Assembly: GCF_000264995.1 (NCBI RefSeq)
Contig: NW_006767433.1
Coordinates: 1-48,445 of the forward strand
Origin: Punctularia strigosozonata HHB-11173 SS5
Taxonomy: Eukaryota; Basidiomycota; Agaricomycetes; Corticiales; Punctulariaceae
Length of the DNA: 48,445 nucleotides
Direction: 5' to 3'
Both the position numbers and the translations under genes were made by a program. The notes beneath the pieces are model-generated. The model saw nothing but the letters and a program-made list of their open reading frames with translations. It had not been told where the DNA came from and searched no databases. Of this stretch, positions 23,311 through 34,551 are shown one piece after another. Positions within the stretch are counted from its first letter, which is position 1, and each line of letters starts with the position of its first letter.

Positions 23311-24641
23311 CTAGTCCGGGGAGAAACACACCGCATGCACCCACTCACCCACGTCCTTCAGCGCATCTGTTCGCTCAGGCTCGTGCCAAGCGAAACTGCA
23401 GAAGTCGTGCGTCGCGTCCGGCTTATCTATGAAATGTACCGCGTCTGCTCCCGATTCCGCTACGATCCTGTTGCGCAAAGTGACGACCGGGTCGTATGTC
23501 TGCTCCGCGCCACCAACGACGATGCACGTCTTGGGAAATCCTCGGAACAAGCCCGAGACGCGCTCAGGTTCGAGCGAACGGGAGGCGGGCGCGATCCATG
23601 CCATCGCCTCACGATCGTGCACGCTCAAGTTCCCTGTCAACGCGCGGTACGTGTATCCCGACGCGACGATGGGCTCCACGAAGTCGGATCTTGCATTTCT
23701 GGCCATCGACGAGTTCGGCCCGATGTGTGTGTTCGCAAAGTCGACCGTCGGGGAGAAGAGGAGGACAGCGCCGGGGAACGGCAGGTCTTTGAACTCGAAG
23801 GCGATGAGGTATCGCACGAACCATACCGCGAGGGCGCCGCCGGCGGAATCGCCGCTGATGACGACGTTTTGACTCGTGAACCCGAGGGTGTTGACGAGGT
23901 AGTTATATCCGGCGACGGCGTCCAGGAGAGGGGCAGGAAAGGGATTCCGAGGTTCGAAGGGAGGGCCGGCCGAGATACGGTATTCGAGGGCGAAGATGCG
24001 CGGGGTGGAAGGAAAGTACTGCTGGAAACCGGCGTACAGATCCTTCATCACTCCTTCTGTAGGCTTTCCTGCGCCCATCTGCGGAGTGTGCGGTACATTA
24101 GCGAAAGAAGTATCAGCGTGCACATGCGTATGTTCGTACCACGAATCCTCCTCCTGCAACATTTATGCATCAGGTTTGTACGCTTGAACGCTCGATAATA
24201 CAAACACGTACCATGTAGATGATAGACAACTTTCTCTCCTGCCTCTGCTTTCTGCCCTGGCTTTCCGTCCGCACCCCTACGTCCGACCCAGTATCCAGAT
24301 ACATCTACGGCACTGACTCCGTTTGCCTCAGCCATGCGCCCAACTTCCCCTTTAACATACTGCGGTGCCGCATCCACCGCGACCAATCCGTCAGCATCCG
24401 CCGACTGCGCCTTTGGGTCCGGAGGCACCCATGTAGGTATTTCGGTGTCCCATAGTACGTTCACATACACGCGGAAGAACTGGACGATCAACGATCGGGA
24501 TAGCGTCCAGCTCGGGCGTGGCCGCGCAGCGGGGATAGCGTAGCGAGCGAGCCAGTACGGCAGTCGGATAAAGAGGATTATCAAAATCGTCACAACGAGG
24601 TAGAAAAATCGGAGCGGCTGGCGCCGAAAAGAGAAGGCCAT
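23311..24641 (-). CDS. Membrane-anchored alpha/beta hydrolase (HSL/AFMID-like)
   Basis: Exons 24641-24212, 24153-24140 and 24078-23311 give 403 residues. A signal-anchor-like helix covers about residues 12-30. HGGGFV (143-148) is the oxyanion-hole motif of the hormone-sensitive-lipase family, and GDSAGG places the nucleophile at Ser226. ATHDF near the C-terminus should supply the catalytic His. The family hydrolyses esters of small or lipophilic substrates; the real substrate is unknown. The middle exon is only 14 nt and encodes most of the oxyanion-hole motif. Its two flanking introns are 58 and 61 nt with canonical ends. A continuous reading frame runs over the second intron, so an annotation without that splice would look open but would lose the conserved junction FV-MGAG. 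The gene is divergent from GTPase copy 2. Confidence 0.9.
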
Positions 24642-25660
24642 GGCAAAGGCTGTTTTGGGCGATCATTCTGTGGGCATCATTTTATGGGTACGAGCAGGTT
24701 GGACAGCATTTCTGAAGCCTCGAAGAGTGGTGATGACAAGCAGTACACAGACGGCCGAGCGCCGTGGGAAGATCTCGCGGGGTCGAGTCAACGGCGACTC
24801 GACGCACATTCGCAAGAAACCTCATGCTTGCGCTAACATGAGCTCGGGAACAAATCTAAAGTCGATGGAATAGTTACAAATCACGAACATCAAGCTGGGC
24901 GCAGAGCACCTGCACGCCGCACTCCTCGCAACTCGGAGGCGACAACCTCACTCGAGATTGCCTATCAGCAGACCGGTGGTGCTCCAGCGAGATAGGTGAC
25001 ATTGTGTTACGGCACTCGTAGTCACCAGAGCTTGCCCTTACTTGGCCGGGTCTGAAGCTCGAAAGGAGTTAAGGGACGGTACCTGACAACTCGGCATGCT
25101 GCCGCGGGCCAGTGCATACCTTGTTGCCGGATCGGGGAAGGTTGAACTATGCAATCGTGCGCTACTGCGTAGCTGTTGGGCTCTCCGCGCGCAGATACGA
25201 AATGCAGCAGCGAGTTACCGTACTTCAAACCGAGTCTGCAATTTGACCGATGAAACACTGACAATCGCTTTTACCTTCGTAAGTAACCCCTTCCTACCCT
25301 AGACCTTCCTCGGAAGTCCCTTGACAACGTCCCGGAGCCTAATCAAGCCGATTCTCTGCGTCACTGTTGGATATGATTCAAGCTCTGGTTCTGGGCTCCG
25401 AATGGCCGGCATCTTGGCTTATCGGTTTCGTAAAGTACGCGATCATCGAGTTCAGGCTCCATCAGGTGTGACTTCATCTGTGCTATAATCGTAGCGGCAG
25501 CTCACACAGCTATCTGAACCTAATCGTGGCTGAAGTCATGCGAGCGAAGACGCCAGTAGGTCCGTCTCCCTATATGATACCGAGAGGCTGAATGAATCTG
25601 ATTCTTTCCTTTAGAGACACAGCAGCGCATTCCTGTGTATCCCTTTTTAAATATTCGAGC
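24642..25660. other. Divergent intergenic region, no gene seen
   Basis: About 1 kb between the start codons of the alpha/beta hydrolase (-) and large GTPase copy 2 (+). It should hold both promoters. The short open frames inside it show no family features. Confidence 0.4.
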
Positions 25661-28600
25661 ATGGCGACACCGGACACCGATATGGACGTCGATATAACAC
25701 CATCGTTAGAACCTGGGAAGGTTATCACAACAGGACAGGAACATCTTCGACGGTTAGGCGATATTGTCAAGTTATGGAACGTCTCCATCGACCGTCGAAC
25801 ATCCTGGAAAACCGATCGGGGCAGGTCAGACACTCAAAACCAGAAAGTACGGCTAGCATTACTGACACACGTCATCTAGACTCTACAAGTACAAGCTCCC
25901 AACGTTGACCATTGGTGTCCACGGTAGTGAGTCTCTAGCGGATTGTCCCTACGCAAATTCGTATTAATCCTCTGAAGCGACGGGCTCAGGAAAGAGCACG
26001 CTGATCAACAACCTCCTTGACTGTTAGCGCCCCTGAGTTGCTTACTTTGGAAGACTGTTGATTTCTATACATTATACAGGTGACATCCTTCCGACTGGAG
26101 CATCTGGCGAAGGTGAGAGAGCACCCGACTCCCTCGTGCGCCGTTTCCTGATTATTTGACTTATGATATAAACGTAGCTGTCACCAGTGTTCCGATCTTC
26201 ATATCGTACCACGACGATATCGATGCTCGTTGCGTTATCGAATTCGTGGATTTGAAAACCTGGAAGACCGAGATCGCGAGGTTCTTGGATGATTGTACAG
26301 ACACTGACGGTGTTCGTGACGTCGAAAGAAGCATCAAACAAAGCGAAGATAATGCGATCAAGTCAGTTTGGGACAAGGTAGCTGCTATGGATCGTTTTCG
26401 TTACCGCTAAACACCTCATCCATCTTATCCAGATTGCGTCCATTTATCCAGGTCTGTCAGCAAGGAAAATGAACAACATGACACCAGAAAACGTGCTAGA
26501 GTATGATCCAGGTTTATACATTGACTTCAGAATATCGAATACCTCTAATCCTGAATTTTGCAGCATGTACTTCGTTACTCGGTACCGAAGAAGTGATACG
26601 AGGAACCACAGGAAATGTAGCCAATCAACTACGCTCATATGTCACGCAGATGAGGCCACATTCCGGGAGTAGGCTCACAGGCGAGTAGATCGTGTTTTTG
26701 CCTCATCTGTAATTGACACATGCCTAGGTCATCTGTGGCCTATAGTTCGCCATGCGACCCTCCATTTAAAGGTCGACTTCCTCGAGACAGGGATACGCCT
26801 CATCGATCTTCCGGGAACAGGTGACGCAAACACAGCTCGAGAACGTGTTGCGCTCGACTATCAAGATAAAGCCGATGCCTTTTTCATCGTCTCACCTATC
26901 ACAAGGGCCAAGGATGACGGACCGACACTCGGTATATGTGGATCATTGTTAGGTATTCGCAAACTCATATGATACTACAGATATGGTGAAGTCTTTGTCA
27001 AGTAGGTTTCAAGTCACCCGTTATTACTAACTTACGCTCATCTCTTCACAATTAGTGGGTGAGTTCCTTCTCACCAATAAGTATGTCTGCTTCTCACAGC
27101 TTGTTTTATTACACCAGCTGTTGGGTAGGATGAGACTACGTATTGAATGCACTGCAGCTGATTGTGTGTTATTAGCGTGGACAAGCTTACAATTATATGT
27201 CAATGATACCCATTACACCTTTGTAATTTTTGCTCATCGTTGTGACACCAGGTACACATTCGGATTCAAATCCTGAAACTGTCTTGCGGGACTTTCAACC
27301 GGAGGAGTCCGTGGAATGGGATATGTTGTCTCACCGTCGCGAGGCATATATGAACAAGTTGAAGGAATGCAAAGATAAACTCTGCAAGCTGAAGCTTGGG
27401 TGCGAGGGTATGCTAACATGAAACGTGCTAAGGTGTATCAGGCTGAGAGCTCACTACTTGAATCTTAGGCCACGTCTCAGCCCAGACCTCTCGATTAGAG
27501 AAAGAAGTCGGCAATTGGAGCGCGTACCTCGCGGATGTAGACAAGGCCAGACTCCGTATCTGTATGGAAGCTCGCGGAAAGGTTTGCACTTCACTCGATG
27601 TTATGCTACATTGTACCCATCACATACTATGCGGTTCACCTGGTTAGTTTGTGAAGAAAGGGTTGCGAAATAGACTTTCCACGATCTTGGGAGATATAGG
27701 CAAGTTGATCAATCAGTTGTGCGTTCATAACTGGAAATTGACCTCGCCTACAGATAGCAGACAATTGAAGGTGTTTACCTGCGCTTCAAAGTGTCATAGT
27801 GATGTCTCAGGTATGCCATTGTATGAGCGATAACAAACACGAGATATCTTACATTGCGAAAGGTGGCGATTTTGGTTATTCCAGTCCCGATACCACCCCG
27901 GATTCCGGTATCTGCGAGCTGCGTGCTTGCTGGAAGGCGTTATCATTGAGAATGCGCAACGACGCTCTCAAAAGCTTTATTGTCCCGTTTTCCATCCATG
28001 TCAATGATTGCATTGACTTTCTTGACCACACGTTAAGCAGTGGTCGGCTGGAAAGGAAGTCCCTCGGGACTGAGTGGGAGAATAAGGTAAAGCCTGAACT
28101 GAAGCGGGCGCTCAGATCCTTGGTCAAGAATGAACAGAAAGCTCTGAAGCGAGTTTTCGATGACTCGGGTATACTCGTTGCCTGTGTCAAGGGTATTTTC
28201 GAGGTGAATCACTTACCTGTCTTCGGCGAAGATTCCCATCGATTAATCAATGCAGGGAGTTGGGAACTGTTCAATTGTTGTGGATGCATTGTATAGGAAG
28301 GCGTGGTCAACCGTACGAGCAAGTGAGCCTTCTTGTCTTCAGAACCGATGGATGGTTAATCTTCGCATCTAAATAGCATTGCGCCGCCACGGTATATTCC
28401 ACGGGGAGAATCTAAACTACAGCTTCCTTGTTCCCTTCCGGGACGAAATGATTCGGGAATGGAATCGCATGTTTGGCCAAGCGTTGCTCTCTGATGTTGC
28501 AGAAGACGTTGTCAAGTTGCTCTCGGAGGCTCTGGACACGCTTGCTTCCAGGAAAATAACGAGCCCCACTCTACAAAGACAATTCGATGTTCAGCGCCGT

Positions 28601-29168
28601 CTTTCCGTCTCGAAAGCTCGACTGTCCCTGACCATCGCGGCTCAAGAGTTTGATTCAATCGTTCAACGTGGAAGACAGCGACTACACGCATCTTTATCAG
28701 AGTGGATCAAGGAGTTTCTAAGGTCCGAGTACGATGAAGCGTTTTCGTTCACGGGTCGCGGTAGCGTCTATTTGCAGCAGGTTTGTTGATATGCATGATC
28801 ACTGGTAGATCACTGACATGCCTTCCAGGCTCATTTTCGCCGTTTTGTGGACGACAATAGTGAATCTATGTTTATACACGTGTGGAGTCGTCTCTCAGGC
28901 GGTCTCGACGACCTGACAGGGGACGTCCAGAAGTCCATGTTGAGGTGTTTGAACAACACAATTGAACAGGTGCGTTGCAATAGACGTCAACCCGGTAGCG
29001 ACAATGTGAAGTATCACCTAGTGCACCCGCTCGATATCAATTTTATGGGACGAGCCCAAGAAAAACGTGAACTATGAAGAGCACCGAGAAGAGATAAATA
29101 AAATAATCACCTTTGCAGAGGAACAGCTGGCGCGATGCCGGCTAGCGTCACCGAACATGGCCATCTGA
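25661..29168 (+). CDS. SLIP-GC-like large GTPase (dynamin-like), copy 2
   Basis: Twenty-one exons give 810 residues: 25661-25846, 25890-25926, 25978-26022, 26080-26112, 26178-26377, 26433-26511, 26564-26668, 26728-26931, 26981-27001, 27056-27058, 27118-27124, 27176-27198, 27252-27407, 27469-27581, 27648-27718, 27761-27810, 27863-28203, 28256-28322, 28377-28780, 28829-28969, 29022-29168. Walker A is GTTGSGKS and G3 is DLPGTGD. The G4 position reads CTHSD where copy 1 has CTKAD, so the guanine-specifying Lys is His; nucleotide specificity may be altered. The block TVRAT plus LRRHGIF and a C-terminal LWDEP motif match copy 1. Protein identity to copy 1 is clearly low, so the duplication is old. 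The intron after exon 1 (43 nt) is the least certain junction. Confidence 0.8.
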
Positions 29169-29466
29169 TCAACAGCAGATGGCGAAAGCGCTGGGCAGAG
29201 TATAGATCACCGAGAACCTCACAAAGTATCTTTGTGGTTGGCATGTATGTGTTACATGAAACCATGACATAGTCATTCTATATTCTATACAACTATCACA
29301 CACGTCTCCTGCCATCTATCTCGAAACCCAAGTGAAATAAAATCGTTCATTGATGCGCCGTGCGAAGGGGAGAAAGCCGTCCCAGAAAAGCCGTCCCAGA
29401 GCAAACACCCTACACAGGGAGACGTCCCTTTTTTATTCTAGCTCGCAGTTTTTTTCTGCCTTCCGC
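29169..29466. other. Convergent intergenic region
   Basis: 298 bp between the stop codons of GTPase copy 2 (+) and MFS copy 2 (-). AT-rich, with AATAAA-like polyadenylation motifs near 29095-29102 and 29336-29341; nothing else was seen. Confidence 0.5.
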
Positions 29467-31880
29467 TTACTCAGGTCGGCGCGGGCTCTTGGGCACCATG
29501 GCCCAGATGCATAGCAGGACAACCATCATAGCGACCACACTGTCGTCTCGCGTTAGCACAAGGGCAGCACAAAAACATCAGGAGAAGGAGGGGAAAGGAC
29601 ATACAAAGGCTGCAAAGCGCCGATACCGAATCGCGCGGCGAGGATGCCGGTGATGAACGGTAGAACGGCGGATCCAGCTGGAGTGTGCATGTAATTAGTG
29701 TCAGAGTCGCTCGTATGATGGGGAGCCTGCGTACCAGTCCCGACGCCGGCGATCCAGCCCAGCGAGCCTGTGAGCAGCCACCTACACCCAAGCGTCGTCA
29801 GCTTCAATCATGAGAAGGAGATAGAAGAAGACGTACTTGGGCATGATACGACTTGCTTGGTTTACGAGACTACGATCGTTGGTCAGTTGGTATATCAGGG
29901 GAAAAAATGGAAGATAATACGTACATAGGGTACATCGGACCAAACAGCAGGCCGATGATCGAAACCGCAACCGCGTTCTCGATGAGCGAGGGTACACGCC
30001 ATATAGTGATCTCAAGCCTGATCGTTGGTAGACAGAGTAAGGCGACAATCCTTTGAAGGAGTAAAGACGTCGACGTACGCGATGGAGAGGGTGACGTAGA
30101 TGAAAACTACGCGGCGCTCGCCGACCTACACCGTCCGGTCAGGAACACAACCACCGCCGCCACTGGATGGCAATCACATACCAAACGATTGACACCGATC
30201 AGTAGCACCCGACCGAGCGCCAAGCCCTACGCAACCTCAATCAGTGACCTCTTCGTCATCCCAGTTCTCCAGGAATCGACCTACCCCGAAGAACCCGGAA
30301 CTGACGTATCCCGCACTCGGGCCTCCGCCGCGCCGGTCGTTGAGGAAAGACACGATCCACCCGCCAAGCGTGACCTCCGTGCCGACGTAGATGAGCGCGA
30401 AGAGCGCGAGCAGATGCAGCACCTTGATCCGGAAGATCTGCGAGTAGGTCCCGTCGGTCGAGGTGCCTTCGGTCACCTCGTGGCCCGTTTCGCGTAAGAG
30501 CTCTGTTCGAGCGTCAGATACAGGGGGAGGAGATGCCGCAGAGGCGAAGGAGGCGGACGCACGGTTAAGGGTCTTGAAGCGGTACACGGTCACAACGAGC
30601 GCGAATGCGAGAACGGCGATGCCCAATGAGATGAGATAGTGGAAACTCCACCTCTGTTGGGACGAAAAGTGTGTCGCAGCGAGCGGGGCCGCGAAGGCAC
30701 CGATACCTGTCCATAATCGTGAGAAATACGGGTCAAAAGACGAGGAGAGGGCTGGGATGTACCGTACGACGAGTGAATGAGACATAACTTGGTGGAGACG
30801 TGCGCTTTGAGGCTGCCGACATATCCATTGGCGCTCGCATTCTTTGGACCGCGTTTAAGTCAATAAGACGAAAGTGAGGGAGCTGTAGGGAAGGAACGTA
30901 CGAGGATAGAGAAACCGAAGCCGGAGAAGACGCATGCAGCCGCGAATAGCGGGAAAGGCGGCGCCGCTGCTTGAATGCAGTATGCGATCACGGGAGAGAG
31001 CGCGGCTGACGCGGGGTCAGATTGGAGCCCTGTATACAGCGTATGATGATGTTCGTGGCATACCTATGAACATGGCCTGAACAAGAAAGGTCAGCATGAA
31101 CCGTACGGCGCGAGCGAAGCACACGCACCTTGCCGAGACCAAGCCTATCAGCAAGCCAGACGTTCGCCAACGCTCCTCCAACATAGCCCTGGAGAACTTG
31201 TTCGTAAGGGTTCGATCTAAAGACGTTAGGTTGCTCGCGAATCGTACCACGCAGTTGCAGACAAAAATGAGGGACACGATCATAAAGTCAACCTAATTTC
31301 ATCGAATGAGTACGATCATAAGACGAGACTGTGAGGAAGGCAAACATACGTGATATACCTGCTGGATCCTCGGAATCAACGGCCCCGTCGAGCCGTCGTT
31401 CCAGCCGTTTTGGAACATCACCAAGCACATTACCGCGAAGTGCATCCACTCCCGACGTCGCATCTTTTTGCGCAACGCCGACGAAAGCGGCTCGTCCACC
31501 TCGAACCTGAGCGAGGGCACGCCCGGCGTCGAGATCCCACCGACGCTGGAACGGATCGTCTTGCTATCGACATCTTCGTCCACCTCCTCCACCTCCTCCT
31601 CCAGCTCGAACTTAGCGTCGATGTCGCGTTCCTGCAAGCGGGAACCGGCCTCGAGGGCGAGGGTGTCGCGGGATCGGAGAGCTTCGGAGCGGCGTCGGAC
31701 GCGGTCGACGCCGGCCGTGAGGTGCGGCGAGAACACGGGGAGGTCGAAGGAGTCGGTAGATCCGAGAGCGTCCTTCAGGCTACCAGGGTGTGGGCGAGTC
31801 GAGGGGCCCGACGCGGCGAACGAAGGTCGGTGGCGGATGTGCGCATTTTCGAGAGGGGGATCGTGGTGGTCGGAGGACAT
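29467..31880 (-). CDS. MFS transporter, copy 2
   Basis: Resolved exons: 31880-31350, 31292-31248, 31188-31129, 31076-31064, 31005-30902, 30841-30763, 30706-30285, 30226-30182. The remaining six exons down to 29467 follow the copy 1 pattern, for about 554 residues. A 140-residue polar, acidic N-terminus precedes NGWNDGSTGPLIP. The ADRLGLGK loop, LLALFALIYVGTEVTLGGW and the terminal PKSPRRPE are shared with copy 1. It is a major facilitator of the same BSC6/FucP-like group, substrate unknown. Relative to copy 1 it lacks one intron and carries about 18 extra residues (ASPPP region) at that place in the central loop. All splice donors seen are GT. The two copies face each other from opposite strands about 7.5 kb apart. 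Confidence 0.92.
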
Positions 31881-32592
31881 GGCTGGAGAAATCGAGAGAG
31901 GGGTGAGATGAGATGAGATGAGTCGAGGAGATAAAATGTGAATGAACACGAACCCTATTACGCATCTTTCATATCATATGGAAGGGCTGGAATGCGCTGG
32001 ATACGTCAATTGAACGCATCATGTCTTGGTGGATCCTGGATAAGCTGTTCGTCCGGGCGACGTGGTAGGTGGTGGTGCGGCGACATCGTGAGCGTTGATC
32101 GGCGTCACTCATGAAGACGGTTTATTGTAGATGCGTTTGAGATGCGTCAAAGCAGCTGAGATTTTGTGCAAGGCGACCGGTTGCCCACAGACACGATGAA
32201 AGCCGAGGAGGGAGAAGCCCTGAGCCGAACACCCGAGGACCGCACCGCAGAACCGGACCGGTGCCGCCACGCGTTCGAGCCAGCTGGTCGACCCTCTGCA
32301 CGAACCTGCTCAGCCTGTAGTTCAAGGTCGCGGAAATCGTATACTGTCGTCAACTCAAACGCTTTCTCATGAGTTGCATGCTTATTCAGGTGACGATGGC
32401 ACACTACGTTCGCATTGAACATCGATCTATGCACCGTCACCGGTTTCCGCGATAGCACGCCGAAAGCCAAAGCACGACAAGTCAGACGTCACATGATCGA
32501 AGCATCTAGGACCATAGACCAAGTGTAGACATTCCTTGGGTAAGTGTAAATATCCCTGTCATAAACGTACAGCTGCTGTAATTTTGCGCGTC
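31881..32592. other. Intergenic, no gene seen
   Basis: Holds the MFS copy 2 promoter and the 3' side of the four-helix membrane-protein gene. A short GAGAT repeat (31908-31920) lies just upstream of the MFS start codon. The open frames present are short and unassignable. Confidence 0.4.
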
Positions 32593-33181
32593 TTAAGCGG
32601 TACGCAGAAACATAATTGCAGAGACCAGCAAGAAACCCAAGCAGACGATGACGCCGACGACGACGATGACCGCCACGGGCGACGTCGCGCACACGACGAA
32701 CATGAGCGCCATCGGAGTACAGACCATGCCCACTCCGATGAGCAGACCTGTTTCGATCTTATCGACGCGCTCCGGAGCGAGGAGTAGGATCGCGGCGGCG
32801 GCGGCAGCGCACGCGAAGGCACAGTTGGCCAGGATAATCGCGGCATCCAGCAGCCCCTTGTCCGACGCGTTGGCGCCTGCGAGGCTGGTGATGATCTGCA
32901 CCGCGATGGCAACGATGCACAGAATCTGGCGAGTGCTTGGGTAAGCTCGTAGCCAGCTTTGAAAGTAATCGGCAGGCTCACGTATTGCAGGTAGACGCTC
33001 TCCAGGCTCCCGACGACCTGTCTTTCTTCAGCAGGCTGCTGGGCTGGTAGAGATCGCGTGAAGACGCGTAGAAAGACGACTGCTGCAGCGGCATACCGTT
33101 GATTGCGTAGCGTTGGCCTTCCTCGTGTGGAGTCGGGTTCGGCGATGGCTGGCGCGACGTTTGGCGGTGGCTCAAGGTCAT
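32593..33181 (-). CDS. Four-helix membrane protein of unknown function
   Basis: Exons 33181-32982 and 32935-32593, separated by a 46-nt GT-AG intron, give 180 residues. The first 65 residues are polar and likely cytosolic. Four hydrophobic segments follow: LCIVAIAVQIITSL, an Ala-rich AACAFACAAAAAAILLL-like helix, LLIGVGMVCTPMALMFVV and VAVIVVVGVIVCLGFLLV. No known motif was recognised. Met 33181 is the first in-frame start. The closest idea is a tetraspan-type or MARVEL-like small membrane protein, but nothing specific supports either. It lies 331 bp from the left end of the Mutator-like element. Confidence 0.78.
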
Positions 33182-33502
33182 GTTGGTAGACTGAGGAGAG
33201 CGGCGATCGGATGTAGTCGTTTGTGCTGGAGGGCCTCTAAACAGACTCGAAGGAGCTTTATACTTTCGTTGAACATGACCATCGCTCCATATAAACTTCC
33301 CCCGAACTGAGGCAAATCGTCGCTCTTCAGCTTCGAAATCACGGTGGGAGCAGGTCGGTACTACATTTTAGTGCAGGTCACTACTTTTCAGTGCGAAAAG
33401 TGGGGAAATCAGTGCCCTTTGCCCGGAGAAACCGGTTTCGGCGTGCGCGGGGCTGTCCCGAGCGCACTTGTGATGGACGCAGCTTCGGCACTGTCTCACA
33501 GT

Positions 33503-33511
33503 ACGGGGAGC
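33503..33511. repeat. Target site duplication, left copy
   Basis: The 9 bp ACGGGGAGC directly abut the left inverted repeat and recur exactly at 34543-34551 after the right repeat. A 9-bp duplication is typical of Mutator-like transposons. Confidence 0.88.
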
Positions 33512-33808
33512 CAGGCTCCGACCCATCCACTCTCCAGCTATTTGCGCTCCAAACAGAGAGCGCCCGCGAGGCTGAATCCGAGTTGAATGGGATTTGGGAA
33601 GATAGGGGAAGATACTGGATTAGGAAGATGGCGGTGCAAAGAGAATGATCCGAGGAATATCCGAATAGAGGGGAGCGCAACGCTGGAGAGCGGCTGGCAC
33701 ATAATGTAATTTGCAATTAATGCCGAAGCTCGGCTCTGACACATATTCTCCCAGGGTAACTGAAGACCCAGCTTGGGGTCAACAACCGCGCGCAGGTAGC
33801 ACAGCCAC
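33512..33808 (+). repeat. Left terminal inverted repeat (297 bp)
   Basis: Begins CAGGCTCCGACCC and appears identical, in reverse complement, to 34246-34542. Reading both arms base by base showed no mismatch that I could find. Confidence 0.92.
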
Positions 33809-34245
33809 AAGTGAGATTCGCTCAACAACGAGCATATTCCTTTCTCGTCGATAGGTGTAGGAGTGCTAAGGCATACTCCGTGGACTGTTGCAACCCCTTT
33901 GGGTTGTTGAATGGTGAAATGAACTCATGAGCTTAGCGGACCACCGTTGCAGCAAGTCATATATGACAGGGAGTCGTGCGGACAACGCGCGCATTTGACG
34001 AAGTGGTAACGTGTCGCATTTCGCGACTTTCCTTTTTCGTAAGGACGGGGTTCAATCCAGAGACGCACACTTTTTTCAACAATGCATAGCAATTGTTTCC
34101 GACCACCGAAATCAAGGGCGCCCTCTCCAGCTTAATCTAGGTCTTTAAGAGCCTAATAACTAACATTATTATGTAGATGACAGGATTGTGTACCCTCTAT
34201 CAGGGATTACTAGGGGATTGCAGCAGTATGAGCCGGATTGGGGAC

Positions 34246-34542
34246 GTGGCTGTGCTACCTGCGCGCGGTTGTTGACCCCAAGCTGGGTCTTCAGTTACCC
34301 TGGGAGAATATGTGTCAGAGCCGAGCTTCGGCATTAATTGCAAATTACATTATGTGCCAGCCGCTCTCCAGCGTTGCGCTCCCCTCTATTCGGATATTCC
34401 TCGGATCATTCTCTTTGCACCGCCATCTTCCTAATCCAGTATCTTCCCCTATCTTCCCAAATCCCATTCAACTCGGATTCAGCCTCGCGGGCGCTCTCTG
34501 TTTGGAGCGCAAATAGCTGGAGAGTGGATGGGTCGGAGCCTG
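34246..34542 (-). repeat. Right terminal inverted repeat (297 bp)
   Basis: Reverse complement of 33512-33808, ending GGAGCCTG immediately before the second copy of the 9-bp target duplication. Confidence 0.92.
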
Positions 34543-34551
34543 ACGGGGAGC
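34543..34551. repeat. Target site duplication, right copy
   Basis: Second copy of ACGGGGAGC, abutting the right inverted repeat. Confidence 0.88.

Larger units (their letters stand above)
33512..34542. mobile_element. Non-autonomous Mutator-like element
   Basis: A 1,031-bp element bounded by 297-bp inverted repeats and flanked by a perfect 9-bp direct repeat. The 437-bp centre (33809-34245) has no transposase or other recognisable coding sequence, so the element must depend on a transposase elsewhere. Long inverted repeats plus 9-bp target duplications are the hallmark of the Mutator/MULE superfamily; the assignment rests on that structure, not on protein similarity. Near-identity of the arms suggests recent insertion or gene conversion between them. 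Short matching reading frames inside the arms are a consequence of the repeat and are not genes. It lies between the four-helix membrane protein and the CSC1-like gene and does not interrupt a gene that I can recognise. Confidence 0.87.

Noticed and set aside
27055-27276. Continuous plus-strand frame across small exons of GTPase copy 2
   Set aside because: It reads through introns; splicing instead gives a protein segment that aligns with copy 1.
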